A DNA stretch of 64,000 bases from Atopsyche davidsoni (taxonomy: Eukaryota; Arthropoda; Insecta; Trichoptera; Hydrobiosidae): assembly GCA_022113835.1 (NCBI GenBank), contig JAILWY010000027.1, forward strand, positions 11,162,501 through 11,226,500, in the 5' to 3' direction. This document shows, piece after piece, positions 13,333-27,059 of this stretch. The notes under the pieces were generated by a model. That model was not told the origin of the DNA. It saw nothing but the letters and a program-made list of their open reading frames with translations, and did no database searches. Positions within the stretch are counted from its first letter, which is position 1; each line of letters begins with the position of its first letter. The translations under genes were made by a program, and so were the position numbers.

Positions 13333-13805
13333 CCCGCCGGGCCTCTCCGCTGCTCGTACACTGTCAATATCTTCGCGATCGGTGCGGTGACCACGCTTTA
13401 AGCGTCTTTTGCAATTCAACACATTTTTTCTATTGCAATGTCTTGCTTTAAGAATAAAGCTGTAATAAATTGCAGAGATCCTATTTATAACAAACGATTT
13501 GACATCACATACAAAATTGGTTTGTTATTAAAAAAATTTAAAAAGTCAAATCTATTTTACTAAATTATATCTGCTTTAGTGTACAGTCTTTAATGGGCTA
13601 GAAATTGTACTTAAATACCTCAAGACTAATATTATCCTTTAATACCATCCATGTGTCGCTGATGTAGACTAACATTAGATGTATATATATATCGCTGAGA
13701 TTTGGCGTGTTCCAGAATGCAGTGAGTCCATGGTCCCCCTCAGGGGTCCGAGCGGCCTTCGGGGGCCCGCGCCGCGCACGGAGCCCCCGAAGAGGCCGCC
13801 GTCTG

Positions 13806-13896
13806 CTCCTCGCCTCCTCGCTTCTTCGCCTCCTCGCCTCCTCGCCTCCTCGCCTCCTCGCCTCCTCGCTTCCTCGCCTCCTCGTCTCCTCGCGTC
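13806..13896 (+). repeat. 8-bp GCCTCCTC minisatellite
   Basis: About 11 units with few changes. It generates spurious Arg/Gly/Glu or Pro/Ser/Leu frames on both strands. Confidence 0.9.
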
Positions 13897-14171
13897 ACTC
13901 GGCTGAGCCGCAACGCTTCTGTATACATATTTAAAAACTCGAAGATGACACTCGTTTTTAATAAACTTCATATATGTAACCCTTTACCTCGCGCCCCCTT
14001 CAACACACTCCAGTCCTTATATTATTTCGTTTATCAACAAAATTGTAAAGGCCGTCAGTAGATAGACAATATCCAAACCAGGATTGACAACAAAGTAGCG
14101 GTGAGGAGGGGGGGGGGGAAGTACAGCTGGCCGAATGAGAACTGGAATCAAGGAAAAATCCAAGGAAAAAA

Positions 14172-14326
14172 TGGCATTGGAAAGAGAAAGTTAATGTGGA
14201 TGCGGAATGTCCGCCTGTGACTGGAAGCCGGATGTACAGCCAAACCAGTAAGGCTGGCGCAAAATATAGATATGTTCAGTGAGATGGTTCAAACTTCCTC
14301 TGCGGAGAGGCACATGTAGAAGAAGA
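14172..14326 (+). mobile_element. Non-LTR retrotransposon C-terminal fragment
   Basis: One frame reads GIGKRKLMWMRNVR, a stop, and further on NIDMFSEMVQ. This resembles the last part of the reverse-transcriptase polyprotein of insect LINEs, followed by the GGAGAGGCAC tail. Confidence 0.6.
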
Positions 14327-17300
14327 TTTCTTGAAATAGATGGATAATGTGAAGGGCTTCCACCAATATTAATCGATAAAAAGTTCCATGTTGCGAGAAT
14401 TTTTTTTATTATTACAAACTTGTTAAAATATTTGTAATTAGTTATAATCATAAGAATTTTTTTTTAAATAAGATAAATTCGAGAGACATGATGTCCCTGT
14501 TGCGACTGCGTTTCAAACTTGTTGCTTGCTTGACTACACACAAGCTGCTCTCGACCGTACTGCGTAGAATGGTAAAAAAATATTCCTCAAATGTGAGCTA
14601 GAAATATAATTGCAATTACAAAAAAAGCAATTCCTAGCTAAACGGACTCTTCACAGTCCAGGAGTGATTGTCTCCGAGGCGAGACAACGCGTGTAACGAA
14701 ACAAACAAGACATCCGAGCGCGCCGCGCTATCAATCCCAATAATTTATAATACAGCATACACCTCGACAGCAGCCGTGATACCTGCTCATTACGCCGTGC
14801 AGATCAGTATGATAATGTAAATAAATAATTCCGAATGCTAAACACCCGAGCGCTTCCCCGGCAAAAAAGATGCGCGCTGGAAGAAGCGCGGACCGGCGGC
14901 TCCGCGCACTGCGCTATTAATTTGTAATTAATTTATTACATGCCTCAGTTTTTTGCCGAGCGTTTTCGGACGCGCGGATTACGATGGCTTTTTTGCCCGC
15001 GAAGGCGGCGGAAAAAAAATATACTCAGCCCGGGCCGAAAAAAAGCCGAGTATTTACTTTTGGGTTATTTGGTTCAGGAGGAAACTGTCGGTTGAATGAC
15101 CCGCGGCTCGAGCGAGGCGGCCGCTCACCGATCGTTAACCAGGTACTGCGCGAGTGTTGGCGCGCCGCGTGATGGCGGCCGGGAGTGACGATCGGGCATG
15201 TCGGAAGAACGTACTAATTTCGGAACGTAAAAAAAGTACAAAACGTTTAGGCGGGAAACGTCGGTTGAATGATCTGCGGCTTTTTGCTAAGTGATCTACC
15301 ATTCTACCTACCTACCACGTGCAGCTTGCAGGGCTGTTAGCCGGGTACTACAAATTGAGCACAAATGATGACCGTCCACACAAAGTCGTACGCTAAGCTT
15401 GGTTAAAGTAAATCTCTCCTTTTCTTGGCCAGTCTTATCAGTTCGGCTGTACCAAAAGTGTGGCTGCGGACAAATTTAATAGACGATTCTTTGTTCGGCG
15501 TCTGTTGTGTTGAGTCTGTCACTCATTACATGGCTCGGGTGAGAGAGTGATCACCAGGCTAAACTCCGTGACGGCTCCGGGCAGTCGGCCATTCCGAGAA
15601 TTTTCGATCTAATGATGATTTGTGCAAACTTACGGCGAGAATGTCGCCATTACGCGGGTGTCTGCCTCCGGGACAATCGGGCCCACTGTTCCGGGCGGAC
15701 TGGACGCCCTCGCTTGGGAATGTTTTTCTCGGTATTGTTAACAATGTGCGAACGGATTCAAAGTTATTTCAAGTACGCGAGAGAAGTCATGTCACTGTTT
15801 TGTTCCAATTAATCTATTTCTTTTGTATCTACGAGTATGTTATTTTAATTATATACAGAGTGATTCCTATTAGATGAAAACATTTTAAGCTGTGTGTTTT
15901 TCTCCCATTGATGCATGTCTAGATTATTTGCGAAATTAGTCGCATTAGGAAAATAAATACATAAATTAAAAAATATTTATCAATGTCATAATAGCCGATA
16001 TTAAATTGAGATAATTATTTTGAAAAATCCACTCTTATTTTTATAGAAAAAATACATAGTAAATCTTTTCAGTATTTTTGTTCATTGCTCTAGTGTCAGT
16101 TATTTTAGCCGTTTATATGTCAGATTAGATTTTGGGAAAAAATTTGGTCTCTTATTTTTATGTAATTGTGTATTTCAGTAACTTTAATTATATCTAATTT
16201 ACTTGACAGTTTTTTGTGCTTTTATTTTGATGCTTTACATTTCCCCTCAAAATGAGCAATATTTGTCAGTGGTGTTTCAATGTATAAAAATCATAGTTTT
16301 TTAAATGAATAGATAATATATATTTTTTTCAATTCTATATATTTCATCTCGATCCGAGATCTATTCAATTGATATTGGATGCGCCGCAGATCGGTCTCCT
16401 CCACACGGCGGGCGCGCTCTCCCCCGATATGGAAGTAACTCGCTTCCGCGCAGGTGTCGCTTCACCTGCCGGGCGCGGACGCCGGCCTTCACCTACCTGC
16501 GGAACAATCACCTAGAAACTGAGTATGTCGCAAAACATCGAATCGGCGGCACTCACAGGGTGATTCAGAGACAGCAAGCTAGAATCCGGCGGATGTATCG
16601 CGAGAGCCTAGCCTTTACGGAGAGCACGGGCTTAACAGAAGACCTAGCCTTAATCGAGGCCCCTTGTCTGAAATATAATAGAATTAGATTGTATAAATCC
16701 CAATGACGCTCTGCTGTGACTGCTATTACAGATTGGTGAGTGTATATTTCGCGACATTGCGTCTTCGATAATTGTAGCTAATGTATATATTTTCTTTTCT
16801 TTGCAGGTGAGTCGAATCTTCAAGCTATCCATATACGGAGAGACCAATTTTTGAAACATCAAAACGCATTGACTGAAGGTAATGCAATAATCTATCTCAT
16901 TGACAAACTATATATTTTATTTCACGCCATGCCAATATCGTTGAAAAATGTGAAAGCAGTTTACTGAAAAAATTATTAAAGATTTTTTTCTTTTAAAATG
17001 TATCAATATTATCTTAACGATATCGGTAGCATTTCAAATAAATTTGTCTTTCATAAAACAAAAAGAAGCCTTTTTTGTATTGTGCCACTATTTTTTCATT
17101 GCTAAAAGTTTTAAATATTTTTTGCAAAAAAATAATTAATATTTCTGTTGATAAACATTATTAAGACTTATAATAAAAATTTCAACAAACTTTTACGTAA
17201 ATAAAGTAACACGATTCTAATAAAAATGATACAAATGTACGAAAGAATTTACAACGGATTTCCAGTGAATATATTTTTAAAGACGCCTTGCTATATATTA

Positions 17301-17799
17301 AATCTACATTATTTTATCGTTTACTCTACATGATATAACTTCCATTCAATACTATTTTAAGATTAAATACGCGCAAAAAACGTGTTGTTTACATTTATTC
17401 ACATATTATATTTATTTATAACAAGGTGAGCGGTATGCTTGGAAGCCATTTACTAAAAGCCCTTTGATCTAGGATTGGCGACACGGCGCGAGAGTACTCA
17501 CGAAGCATTCAACAATTTTGATGTTTTGTTTGTAACCTAATGAATAATTTCACGGTGGCTTGTGATATTTGGTCCCGGCACACAGTGGACTGGCAGAGCA
17601 GACGCGTGGGCCGCCTCGGGTGGCGTTCATCGCGCACAGTGTCGGTGATTTACCGTCGCGAAGACTAATTGTGAATCGGGTGACACTTCCGCCCTCTTCC
17701 GGGTACGCCGGCTCCAGCTGCCAACAGGGCGGCCCACGCTGGCGGCATTCCCCAATAAACCCGACTTAGCGATACAACTTGCAATTAGTTTTGCTTAAT

Positions 17800-18075
17800 T
17801 CTTCTCCATCGAGTGCCAGAGGAGGTTGGCGACCGTTTTACTCATGCTGAGTCTTGCACATAGTGTAGTGGGCCTTCTGAAAAGTCTGCGTACTGCTGTT
17901 GCCCCATAGCATTATTATATATAATCCTTTCCTTAGGTCTGATACTCCTTCTGCAGCAAGCCCTCTACCTCGACAAGGTACTTCCAGATCATTCCAAGTC
18001 CACTTCTCCGTTACCGATACTTTACACACGCTCAGGGTGCAGAGTTTCAGCCATGCACGGGCAGCAGAATATTGA
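17800..18075 (-). mobile_element. LINE-tail repeat, longer form
   Basis: On the minus strand it ends in the GGTCGCCAACCTCCTCTG tail. Upstream it has a block (CTCGACAAGGTA, TCATTCCAAGTCCACT, CAGCCATGCAC on the plus strand) shared with the copy at 30.05-30.36 kb. This could be a LINE segment or a SINE sharing a LINE tail. Confidence 0.55.
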
Positions 18076-19740
18076 CATTAGGTTGTCAGTTGTGTCGCAG
18101 CGTGTGTAGAAGGCTGTGTTTTGTGCACTATCCCATAGCATTATCGAGCTTGTTGTGGATGTAATTAAGGCTTGCATTATCGAACTGTCAAAATTTAAAT
18201 TACTATAACTTTACGTGTGTTTATAAAATAGAGACAACAAAATCAACGTTTTCCAGTGTGTATCTTACGAGGTGTATATCTAATATCTTAAATGTTCTAT
18301 CGGTGTGAAGAGCACCCTGTATATTCTGTAGCGAAACACCATCGCTCCTCGGAACAATGGGGGGATTACGAGGTGAATGACAAATAATGATTCGGGTTCA
18401 ACACCACCGGGTGGGAGGGCCATCTAGGGAAGTGTTTCTAGTTCTAGGAAATTATATTTGTACCCAAATACTATAGAAGGCGCTGTGCCGGCTTAAGCCG
18501 TGATTGTGGTTTATTATTCGACACAGCGTCAAATTATGTGTTATTGTTCAGCAGAGGAACGCAAAACTATCTTAAACGCAATTACAAAGTATTTGCTAAG
18601 CTCAAATAACGATTATTTGGCCTTTTTAATCATTTCCAACAATGGCAATTGACACGAGGTACGTGCTTTTATTTTTGAGATTCATTGAAGCCCTTGAATT
18701 TTTTAGTGTATTATTTGATTTTCGGTAGCGTTTTTTTGCCACTGAATTAAAGCAGTTTGACATACTGGATATTGTCATCCGTGAATTTTAAAGTAACAAG
18801 TGTTTTATAACATGATTGATTGCTTTTTAATAAATCAAGGCTTGTCATGGACTGGGTATTGTTTTATGGACATAAGATTTTAGGTCCTGAATCATGTATT
18901 TTTTTAAAGCAGCGTATTGAGATAAAGGTTTTTTTAGTCATAATTTTAATGGGGTTTATGTCGTAGACCCTTCGCCTCTACGATTGGCTATATCGTAGCC
19001 TCTACGTTAAACACTTTTTCTCCTGTTTTCTTTAAATCAAACAGCGCACTGTGGTCCCAGCTTGAATTCTAGGAAGACATCGTAGTTTTCATGATATATT
19101 GACGATAAACAGTAAACAAGACATATTACACGTCTTTCTTACAAAAAACATGATTTAATTTATGTTTTACTGTCTTTCAATACACTCGATGCGATCGATG
19201 TCAGAGTTTCCTTTTGAATTATTATCTATTCATTTTCACCCAACTTTCTTTAACATAAATTTCTAATAACAAATATAAATGCCTTGCTTTGAATTATATT
19301 TAATAATTAGCTACCGATTTTGTTTTCGGTTCCTTTCTAGACATTTTAGGTACGACGGCTGAATTATGTCAACCGAAATCGGTATCTAGAACACAACTGT
19401 TGGCTGATTTTTGCAGAGTTTTTACGCATAAATATCATTCCATGAAAATTATTATTATTACATTCATTGCTACATTAGATATATGATTCAGATAATATGC
19501 GTTTTATTGAAATATCCTTGTAGCTGTCGCTGCGGGGCCCGTGTGCGTCGCTCCCTTAGTGAGGGGCGCGGCTGCACTTTATTCAGCTGTCGCGATAGCA
19601 AACCTGCCAAACCTCCCCTTATAATTTAAAATAATAAAACTTGCCATCCCGAGTATTTTTATAAAATTATGTGTAATTGATACAAAACGGCAATGCTGCC
19701 GCATCTAAAAGAAACAACGCAATAAAACACGCTTAAAATA

Positions 19741-20020
19741 TTTTTGGTCTGGGGGCTCCTGCTATTGTTTCTGTAGCTTGCTGCAGGAGTATCAGATCTA
19801 AACGCTAGAGCTTTGTAAGGAAAGGATTATATAGTAATGCTATTGGGCAGCAGTTATACACAAACTTTTCTTTCCGATATAAAACTGCGGTGTACATGAA
19901 CCCAGGGACCCACTACACTATTTTCCCCTTAGAAAGCCATGAAAACTAGTTCAGCATAAGTATATGCTCAGTGAAATGATCGACAACCTCCTCTGAATAG
20001 AGGCACTTGATGAAGATGAA
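19741..20020 (+). mobile_element. LINE-tail repeat, longer form
   Basis: It includes GGGGGCTCCTGCTATTG, CTTTCCGATATAAAACTGCG, CCCACTACACTATTTTCCCC and the tail GAAATGATCGACAACCTCCT. Opposite orientation to the copy at 17.8 kb. Confidence 0.6.
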
Positions 20021-20277
20021 ATTATCTTTATGCCTTCTTGACTGTAGAATGACGTTTTTATTAAAACTAGAGGGTAGATATTATTTAAAAAATCAATAGT
20101 GTATTGTCGATGCAAGTAATACCATCGTAGAACCCAATTGCAATAACTTAAAATAAATAAGTATTGTACAAATAATAACATGTATGCATAAATAAATATT
20201 TATTTGAGAATTTGAACACGTATTAAAGGACGTTATTTTATTATATACTTATTAAAGACATGTAAATACAAGAATAA

Positions 20278-20378
20278 AGAGGCTTTGGAATGAGAAAGTT
20301 GACGTGCTAAACTAACAAGACCAGTACAAGATAGAGATATATTCAGTGAAATGGTCGCCGAGGCACGCGAAGAAGAAT
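20278..20378 (+). mobile_element. Non-LTR retrotransposon 3' tail
   Basis: It starts GGCTTTGGAATGAGAAAGTT (frame GFGMRKLT, matching the fragment at 14.2 kb) and ends with TTCAGTGAAATGGTCGCCGA and GGCACGCGAAGAAGAA. Confidence 0.55.
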
Positions 20379-21974
20379 AAAAACATTATCATTATTATAA
20401 ATCATTGCCACAAATATTAATTTAAAAAAAAACTCAAAGCAAACGACGATTTTACATATAAAATAAATATAAACAATATTGTATTTAAATTGTCTTTAAT
20501 TAAAATATAAAACTTAACATATTAAGGCCCGCCCGACCCCGACGCTTCGGAGTTTACGAGCATTAATATACTAAATTACAGACACCAATCCTTTTGATGA
20601 AATTATTTAATTATTTTGTATCAAATGGTGCTCGCTCCGTCAGGTGAGGGCGCGTCTCCCCTGACCAAGAAATTATTCTCCCCGCCGGGAAAACAAAATT
20701 TATGTCCTTTGTTGTGTCCCCGAGTCGATTTATACACAGCCCCGTTGTATATGGCATAATGGGCGCCGCGTATTTACGAAGGCAAAGGGACTTACCTGTA
20801 AATGTCCGGAAAGCGTTATTAGCATGAAAATGGGACATTCTTACATAAAACAATCTTATTTCATAAATTATTTAAATACTTGATTCTTTATATACAATTG
20901 TAGCTTCAAACTGTTTTGTTAATTTCTTTATTTAATAAAATTCAAACACTGTTGTGATTGCTTTTGGCCGGTTTGAAATACACAGAGCAAACGGACGGAT
21001 ACTCTGTTTTGTTTGTTCTATATTTTAACGTTACATAACTGGGTTTATTTTATACATTTTTTTCTTATTGGATTCTCATCAAAAAGTCTTAAAAACCTTG
21101 CGTTTCAGGTATTACACAGGAGGTTTTCTGTGTACAAACAATTTGGGTAGATACTTTTGCGACCATTATCGTTTGTCGCGTATGTCAAACAATAGCAGTA
21201 TCTCCGCGCTGTCTGACTCCCGGCCGCCTTTGATCTTCTCACTTGTATCGAATAAAATAATGATTTACCTTCCTCGAGGTATCGAGTTGTGTTCGCGCAT
21301 ATATACGGGGAGCTTTTGACGAGAAAGTTCTGGAATATCGCGTGGGTGAGATCAAAGTGCTGATGTGTGATTTTATTCTCCACGTGACCTTGAGCCTGAA
21401 CGAATTTTACATATGCTGAATTGGGGCTATCGTTACTTTTTCTTCTACGAGACCCTTGGATTCGTATCTCAAGGTTATGAAAATAATTGCTTGAATAACC
21501 ATTCGAAGTTAAGATATATGGTTGGTCACCAACTCACCGTACAGATTGTGCTCATGGTTTTGTAGAGCGCCATAATTTTCACAACATTATAATAATTTCT
21601 TTATCGTATGCGGTTAATAGCGTTGTGGAAACTTGTGAGACTCCCCAAGACACTGGTGGCCAAAATTTTTATTATAATATATTCATTTGCTGCTTAACTG
21701 CAATCATGGCCCGGATTTTCCAAACAAAAGTCAAATACTGCAGTACAAGTGTGTCTTGGCTTCTTTTGTATCGTCATCTTTGAATGTCACAACCGTAGAC
21801 GAAAACTAGATGCAACTCCTGCAATCCTCGCAACTATATTGCTTATTTTTAGTTAGAAGCTCGAAAACTACTCATTTTTTAAAAATATATCGATATACTG
21901 CTTGTATTTGTATCATGATAAATATTATGATTGATTAATGGAACTGGTATTTATTTTGTAATACTCCATTTTAT

Positions 21975-22351
21975 TACAATAAAATAAAACCAAATGGTTT
22001 TGGAGACTACGTTAATTTCACTATTAGCGAGAGCTCTTTCGCCGAACACGGCATCTTCAAGACTGAGTCTATACAATATAATAAATTCAACAGAAATTCA
22101 AATGAATCATTACAAATTGATGTGGAAAAATGCTTCTATTGGGTGCTGTGAAACCCCATTAAAATGATATTAACAGCAATAATTTTAATACTAAGTACTT
22201 AAATAAACTAGTTTGATAGTGACGATTCCTGGCTGTCCTGGCCGCCACCTGAAAGCAATTAGTTTGAATGCAGAAAGTGTTTGGCGAAAGAGCTCTCGCT
22301 AATAGTGAAATTAACGTAGTCTCCAAAACCATTTGGTTTTATTTTATTGTA
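21975..22351. mobile_element. MITE with 74-bp terminal inverted repeats
   Basis: Arms 21975-22048 and 22278-22351 are inverted copies that match at all but one or two positions, separated by about 230 bp. Each arm begins TACAATAAAATAAAACC and contains AAAACCATTTGGTTTT-type palindromic sequence and GAGAGCTCTTTCGCC. The outermost TA could be the target duplication. No coding capacity; the superfamily is uncertain. Confidence 0.85.
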
Positions 22352-22590
22352 TTATGATTGAGTATATGACTGGCAAAAATATTCAATGATTTTTTCTCGC
22401 AGTTTAACGACACTCCATCATTATTTGCCGAGATGTTTGATGTAATAGAATATAATATTTATTTTAAACATAGCAGTTATATCACTCATCGTCATATTCC
22501 GCCTGACGTTGTTTCCTCAAACAAAGAGGCAGCGCCTTATTATAAAATAATTGTCTCCAAATATCCGCCTTGCCCGCCCACCCCGGGGCC

Positions 22591-22643
22591 CGCCCCCATC
22601 CCGCCCCCATCCCGCCCCCATCCTCGCCCCCGCCCCCGCCCCA
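22591..22643 (+). repeat. C-rich 11-bp tandem repeat
   Basis: CGCCCCCATCC three times, then CGCCCC units. It is the source of the Pro-rich and Gly-rich spurious frames here. Confidence 0.85.
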
Positions 22644-25600
22644 GCCGAGCCCACGCCGCCTCCCCCGGGCTGCTCGGGGCGGGAAACACACTGCCACAAC
22701 TAAACTTTTCGAACAACCAGGGAAGTACGATGCTCTGTTTCACAACACATGGAATATATTAACCCCGAGAGGTGCGTCTCGGTCACCACTTTGTTTGGTG
22801 CGGAAATTCGATGTGCGGCGATAACTATTTATGGTGATATCTTTTTACGTTTGTGTGATCTTGTTCTTTAAAGTTCGTTCCTAAACACTGCCCATATAAT
22901 TTTACAAAGATTATAAAGATAATTTATTATTATCGGTCTCAGTTCGACCTTGACAGCCGTGGCAAAACGACTAGATGTGAACCAAATCAACCCATATATT
23001 TTTGCTTGTCCGGTAAGGTCCTCATTTGTTTAAACTAATATTGCACTGAGGAATATACTTTTTTCTCCCCCACAATATTAATTAGCTTTCCATTCACTTA
23101 TTGCACCATTATCTTGTCCATATCCAATACCATTAAGATAATATGTATAATAAACCTGGCAAAAGACATCAGACGACATACTATTGTGATACTTGTCCCG
23201 AAAAGCCGGGCATGCATCTCAGCAATTGTTACATGAAATATCATACAAAGCAAAATTGCAAAGATTTATGTTTACGAAATTATCTACGTAAAGGTGTAAA
23301 TATACATTAAATATTAAAATAAAAAAAAGTTTTATGGGTTAATTTGTGTGTGTGATCATTTTAAGTTAGAGGTAAAAAATTCACCAAAAGCGCCACGAAA
23401 CGCTTCAAGTTGCTGATTAGTACGCGCGGAAACGGTCTCAAGTGCAAAGGGTTAACTGCAGTGGCGTTTAAAGCCGATTTACAGCCAAACGGAGTGGTGA
23501 AATATAATAAGTACGATGACAGTATTTTAAGCATAGTTTACGGAACGCGAACCCTTATGGGATCAGCAAAAAAAAAATCACTACCATGATGATGTGGTTA
23601 TCGCTGTTTGGCAGTGCGGCGCGTGTGGGCGCGCCCTCGGGGCAACACCCGAAATGGCCGAGGAATAAATTTCCGGCGCGGACAAGAGAGCGACTCTTTG
23701 TTTGATAAATTATGCTTTAATTCTCCCCCCGCCCTCCCGCCCCGGGCCGCCCCGGGCCGCCCCTGCCGATCAAAAGGAAAGTGTTGCCAACAGTCGGGAA
23801 CAAACGGAACTCTCGAACTGGGGAAGAAAAATTGTGTCTATTGTTTTTGGTATTGATTGATTTGTCGGAATTGTGGATTATTGCTCGCTCATATTTGTAT
23901 TAATTGCCAAACTGAGTTGGGAAGCTATCTCTGAAATTTGCGAAGGCTCTTGGGGGGGGGGGGGGATTAAGGGTTTATTGAATTTAGTTTCAAAACTCTC
24001 TAATCAGGCAAGGACCCTTATCAAAAATGAGAAATTATATTTTCGAGTAATTTTAGAATTATCGCACTCTGTCGAGTGTTGTTTATTATCACTCGTGGAT
24101 TTTATCTCATTTGTTGTTATCCAATATACTAATTTCAAACAAATGTATGATACGTCATTCTGTGAATTATATTTTACTCGGTACGTTTTGAGTGCACGGG
24201 ACGCGCGAACGAAACAATGAGAAAACTGCGTTTGATTAATAGCACGGAAAAAGCTTCAGAATTGCTTTAGAAAAGCATTACTTTTTGTCCCCGACAGTAA
24301 AAAAAATGAGCGGACGGCTTCCCGCTGCATGCGTTACTAGCGCCGCCGGCGTCCGCGGCGCCAACAACGTGTGCATCGCGATGTCTTCAGGCCGTGACTG
24401 GCCCGTGACTGGCCCGTGACCGTGCCGTGAACTTGACCCAGTGCTCTCTCCTGATAACAGATAGCCCGGGCGCCGGGTCGCGGAGCCGCTGAACTTCCGC
24501 TTGCTGTATCAGCGCGTGGATGAGCGGGTGCAATGCACGGCTGCGAGCTGCTTGCGTAATGCTATCAGCGCTGCTGTCACGCTGCTGCGTCTGCCGGTGC
24601 GGCCGATGCTGTCCGGGTGTTGTTTCTTTGATAAACGGCGGTGACAAGGCTTATTTATAAATTGAGAAAATTGCTTCTTGTATTATATTTTTGAACCGTT
24701 TTTATTATACAAAAATCATCATATTTTTTAGTATACCATATTACACTTTTGCAGTAAAATGAAGCTCTGTTTCTGAAAAGCCGATAAACGAAAATAATAA
24801 TATTGCTATTTAGTGGCATGCAGCTCGAGCGATGCGGCCTTCTCATTGTCAAGTGCGTCTCGCGCCACTTTGCGTGCACCTGAGTGCTCGTGATTATGAT
24901 TATTCAAAAACGCCGGTAATCCTCAGAAAGTCGTTTGTAACATTATCAATCACGAACTGTGCTTTGGGAGCCAAAATGTGAACCATTTCGACAAGCCAGT
25001 TCGCTAACTTGCGAAATCTAACAAACTAAAGTATCTATCGTTCTGCGCATAATCCAGCTGACAATGCTCGCGTCAACTAAAATACGCACGCCCCAATCAC
25101 TTGTTTGCGCATCTCGGTACAGCAAAACTCTCTGGTGTGTTGGATTGTACACAGTGACTTGAATTTTCATTCATAAACTCCATTATCAGTGTGTGAAGTC
25201 CCACAGGCGAGCGCATCTGCGTCTGCTGTAAACATACTCGATTCAGTCGGTATAATTCACATATGGCTTGTTTTTTTTTTACTACACCAAACGTGAAATA
25301 CTCCGCTTTGGTCACAAACAGTATATTTATACTATGTTCTATTTATACATGCAGGCTTAAGTAAGATTACAGTATTCGTATATTTTTATCAGTAGCGTGC
25401 AGTTGATGAAACCGTGGAAACATTGAATGCCCCAAAAAAATACGTATTATAATATTGTTTATTTTTTAACGGAGACGCTTTTATTATGATAAATTGAATA
25501 AGAAGTAATCAGTTATAGATTGTTATGAGAAAAAGCAAATATCTATTTGACGAAAAAAAAAAAAAACACTCGGTTGAAACTCGTTACAAAGTTTTAATTC

Positions 25601-25732
25601 GTTAATAATAAATAAGTTGAGTAATATTTACATCCGAAAAAACTAGGACTCGACAAAGTCTGCAAAATTTATGCCCTATTTCGTATTTTCTAGAAGATCC
25701 ATCCTTTAATCACCTTAATATAATATATTATT

Positions 25733-26044
25733 GATTTTTGTGAAGACCGTCTCACAGGAAGTACGATTTTGCCTACACAGGTTTTATTGATTGATAATGA
25801 TTAAGTACATTTTTTCAAATATTGAAAATTGATTAAAGAAACTCTCATCATTGATTTGAACCTAACATCCACAAGCTTACATGGCCGGTGCATTTAATTG
25901 GCATAATAAGTACGTTGTTTCACTTATAGGATATGATTGTGAAAAATTCCAGTGATTCGTTGGTATAATTGGCAATGCACCGGCCATGTTTGAGTTTCTT
26001 TAATCAATTTTCAATATTTGAAAAAATGTACTTAATCATTATCA
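25733..26044. mobile_element. tRNA-derived inverted-repeat element, copy 3
   Basis: Arms 25792-25844 and 25992-26044 are inverted copies identical over 53 bp. The interior holds two partial tRNA-like heads facing away from each other. The left one, on the minus strand, keeps the T-arm region; the right one keeps the A-box half (TGGTATAATTGGCA and CACCGGCCATG) but has lost the T arm. A left flank with GAAGACCGTCTCACAGGAAG is shared with the copy at 34 kb. Confidence 0.8.
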
Positions 26045-27059
26045 ATTAATATAATAAATCCTAATTTCAAACTAAAACTGCTAATTGGTGTTTTTTTTTT
26101 ATAAATAAAATTATTTTTATTGCCATATTTCAAGAATTATATTAAACCTATATTAAAATTTAAATCAAGTCAAGGATGGGCAGTTGCATCTGGGGCCGTA
26201 AAAGTGTTATTCATTAATTGCGTCAAAAATTTACTTTTTCAATGGCAACACCGCCGGAATAATTACACGCGAGCAATTATTTAATCACCGACTCCCATCG
26301 GTGGCCATCGTGTCGCGTGTGAATAGGTTTATGGACTTGTGCGAATAGCGCCAAGGTTAACGTACACGCCTAGTGATGGGCACGACCACCGTCTTCACCG
26401 ACTATCGTCTTAATTATAAGAAAATAATCGAATATTATTCAGTCAAAATATCCTATTTAAAATTCAAAGAATTACATGTTAAAAAGTTTTTTTTTTTATG
26501 ATGAAAGATTTTTTACTTGGAAGGTTTTGTATTACTTTTTCAATGAATGAATATATAATATATATATATTTTTTATGTTCGATGTATTTATAACACGTGG
26601 TAATCCCGTTTATAGTTTCTTACACTATCGTTTGAGTCGTGGTGTCATCCGTAAATTAAAGCCTCAAAATCGGCATTGAAGCTGAATAAATGTAACATTT
26701 GTTCAAGTCCACAAGTCCGGTTTGCCTTGCTCAAATATTAGATTCAAACGAGAGGAAATGTTTGATAGAATAAAACACCAATTGAACCGAAGTATATCGA
26801 CTGTTACAGCTTGGATTCTCATGAATGTTATGTCGGTGTGTGTACTGGCATGCTTTGCCGCTATAGTTACGGCACTCCGCTGGCTTGCGGTTTGTGGTCC
26901 CATATAGACATAAAAGCAGTGAATTTTCATCTGAAAATTCCTCATTTGTGAATTTCAAAAATATTCACGATGTTTTGATTATTTATTTGAATCTTTTATA
27001 AAGTACATATCAGTCTTCTGATTTTGTGATTGTATTATTATGGGTCTAGGTCCCATAAT

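Larger units (their letters stand above)
12211..17799. other. No gene seen apart from the repeats listed
   Basis: Contains minisatellites, a G-run near 14110, and GC-rich patches at about 12400-12560, 14850-15200 and 16380-16500. No exon with good splice sites and a recognisable domain was found. Confidence 0.45.
18076..25732. other. No gene seen apart from the repeats listed
   Basis: AT-rich with GC-rich patches at 22570-22690, 23600-23770 and 24300-24640, and a G-run near 23950. The open frame at 24387-24647 (minus) is in GC-rich DNA and matches nothing I know. Confidence 0.45.

Noticed and set aside
13675..13971. Arg/Gly/Glu-rich and Pro/Ser-rich frames
   Set aside because: Products of the 8-bp minisatellite.
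22433..22824. Pro-rich and Gly-rich frames on both strands
   Set aside because: Products of the C-rich tandem repeat; no domain or splice support.
23873..24220. 115-codon open frame
   Set aside because: Contains a G-run producing poly-Gly, no domain, no splice context.
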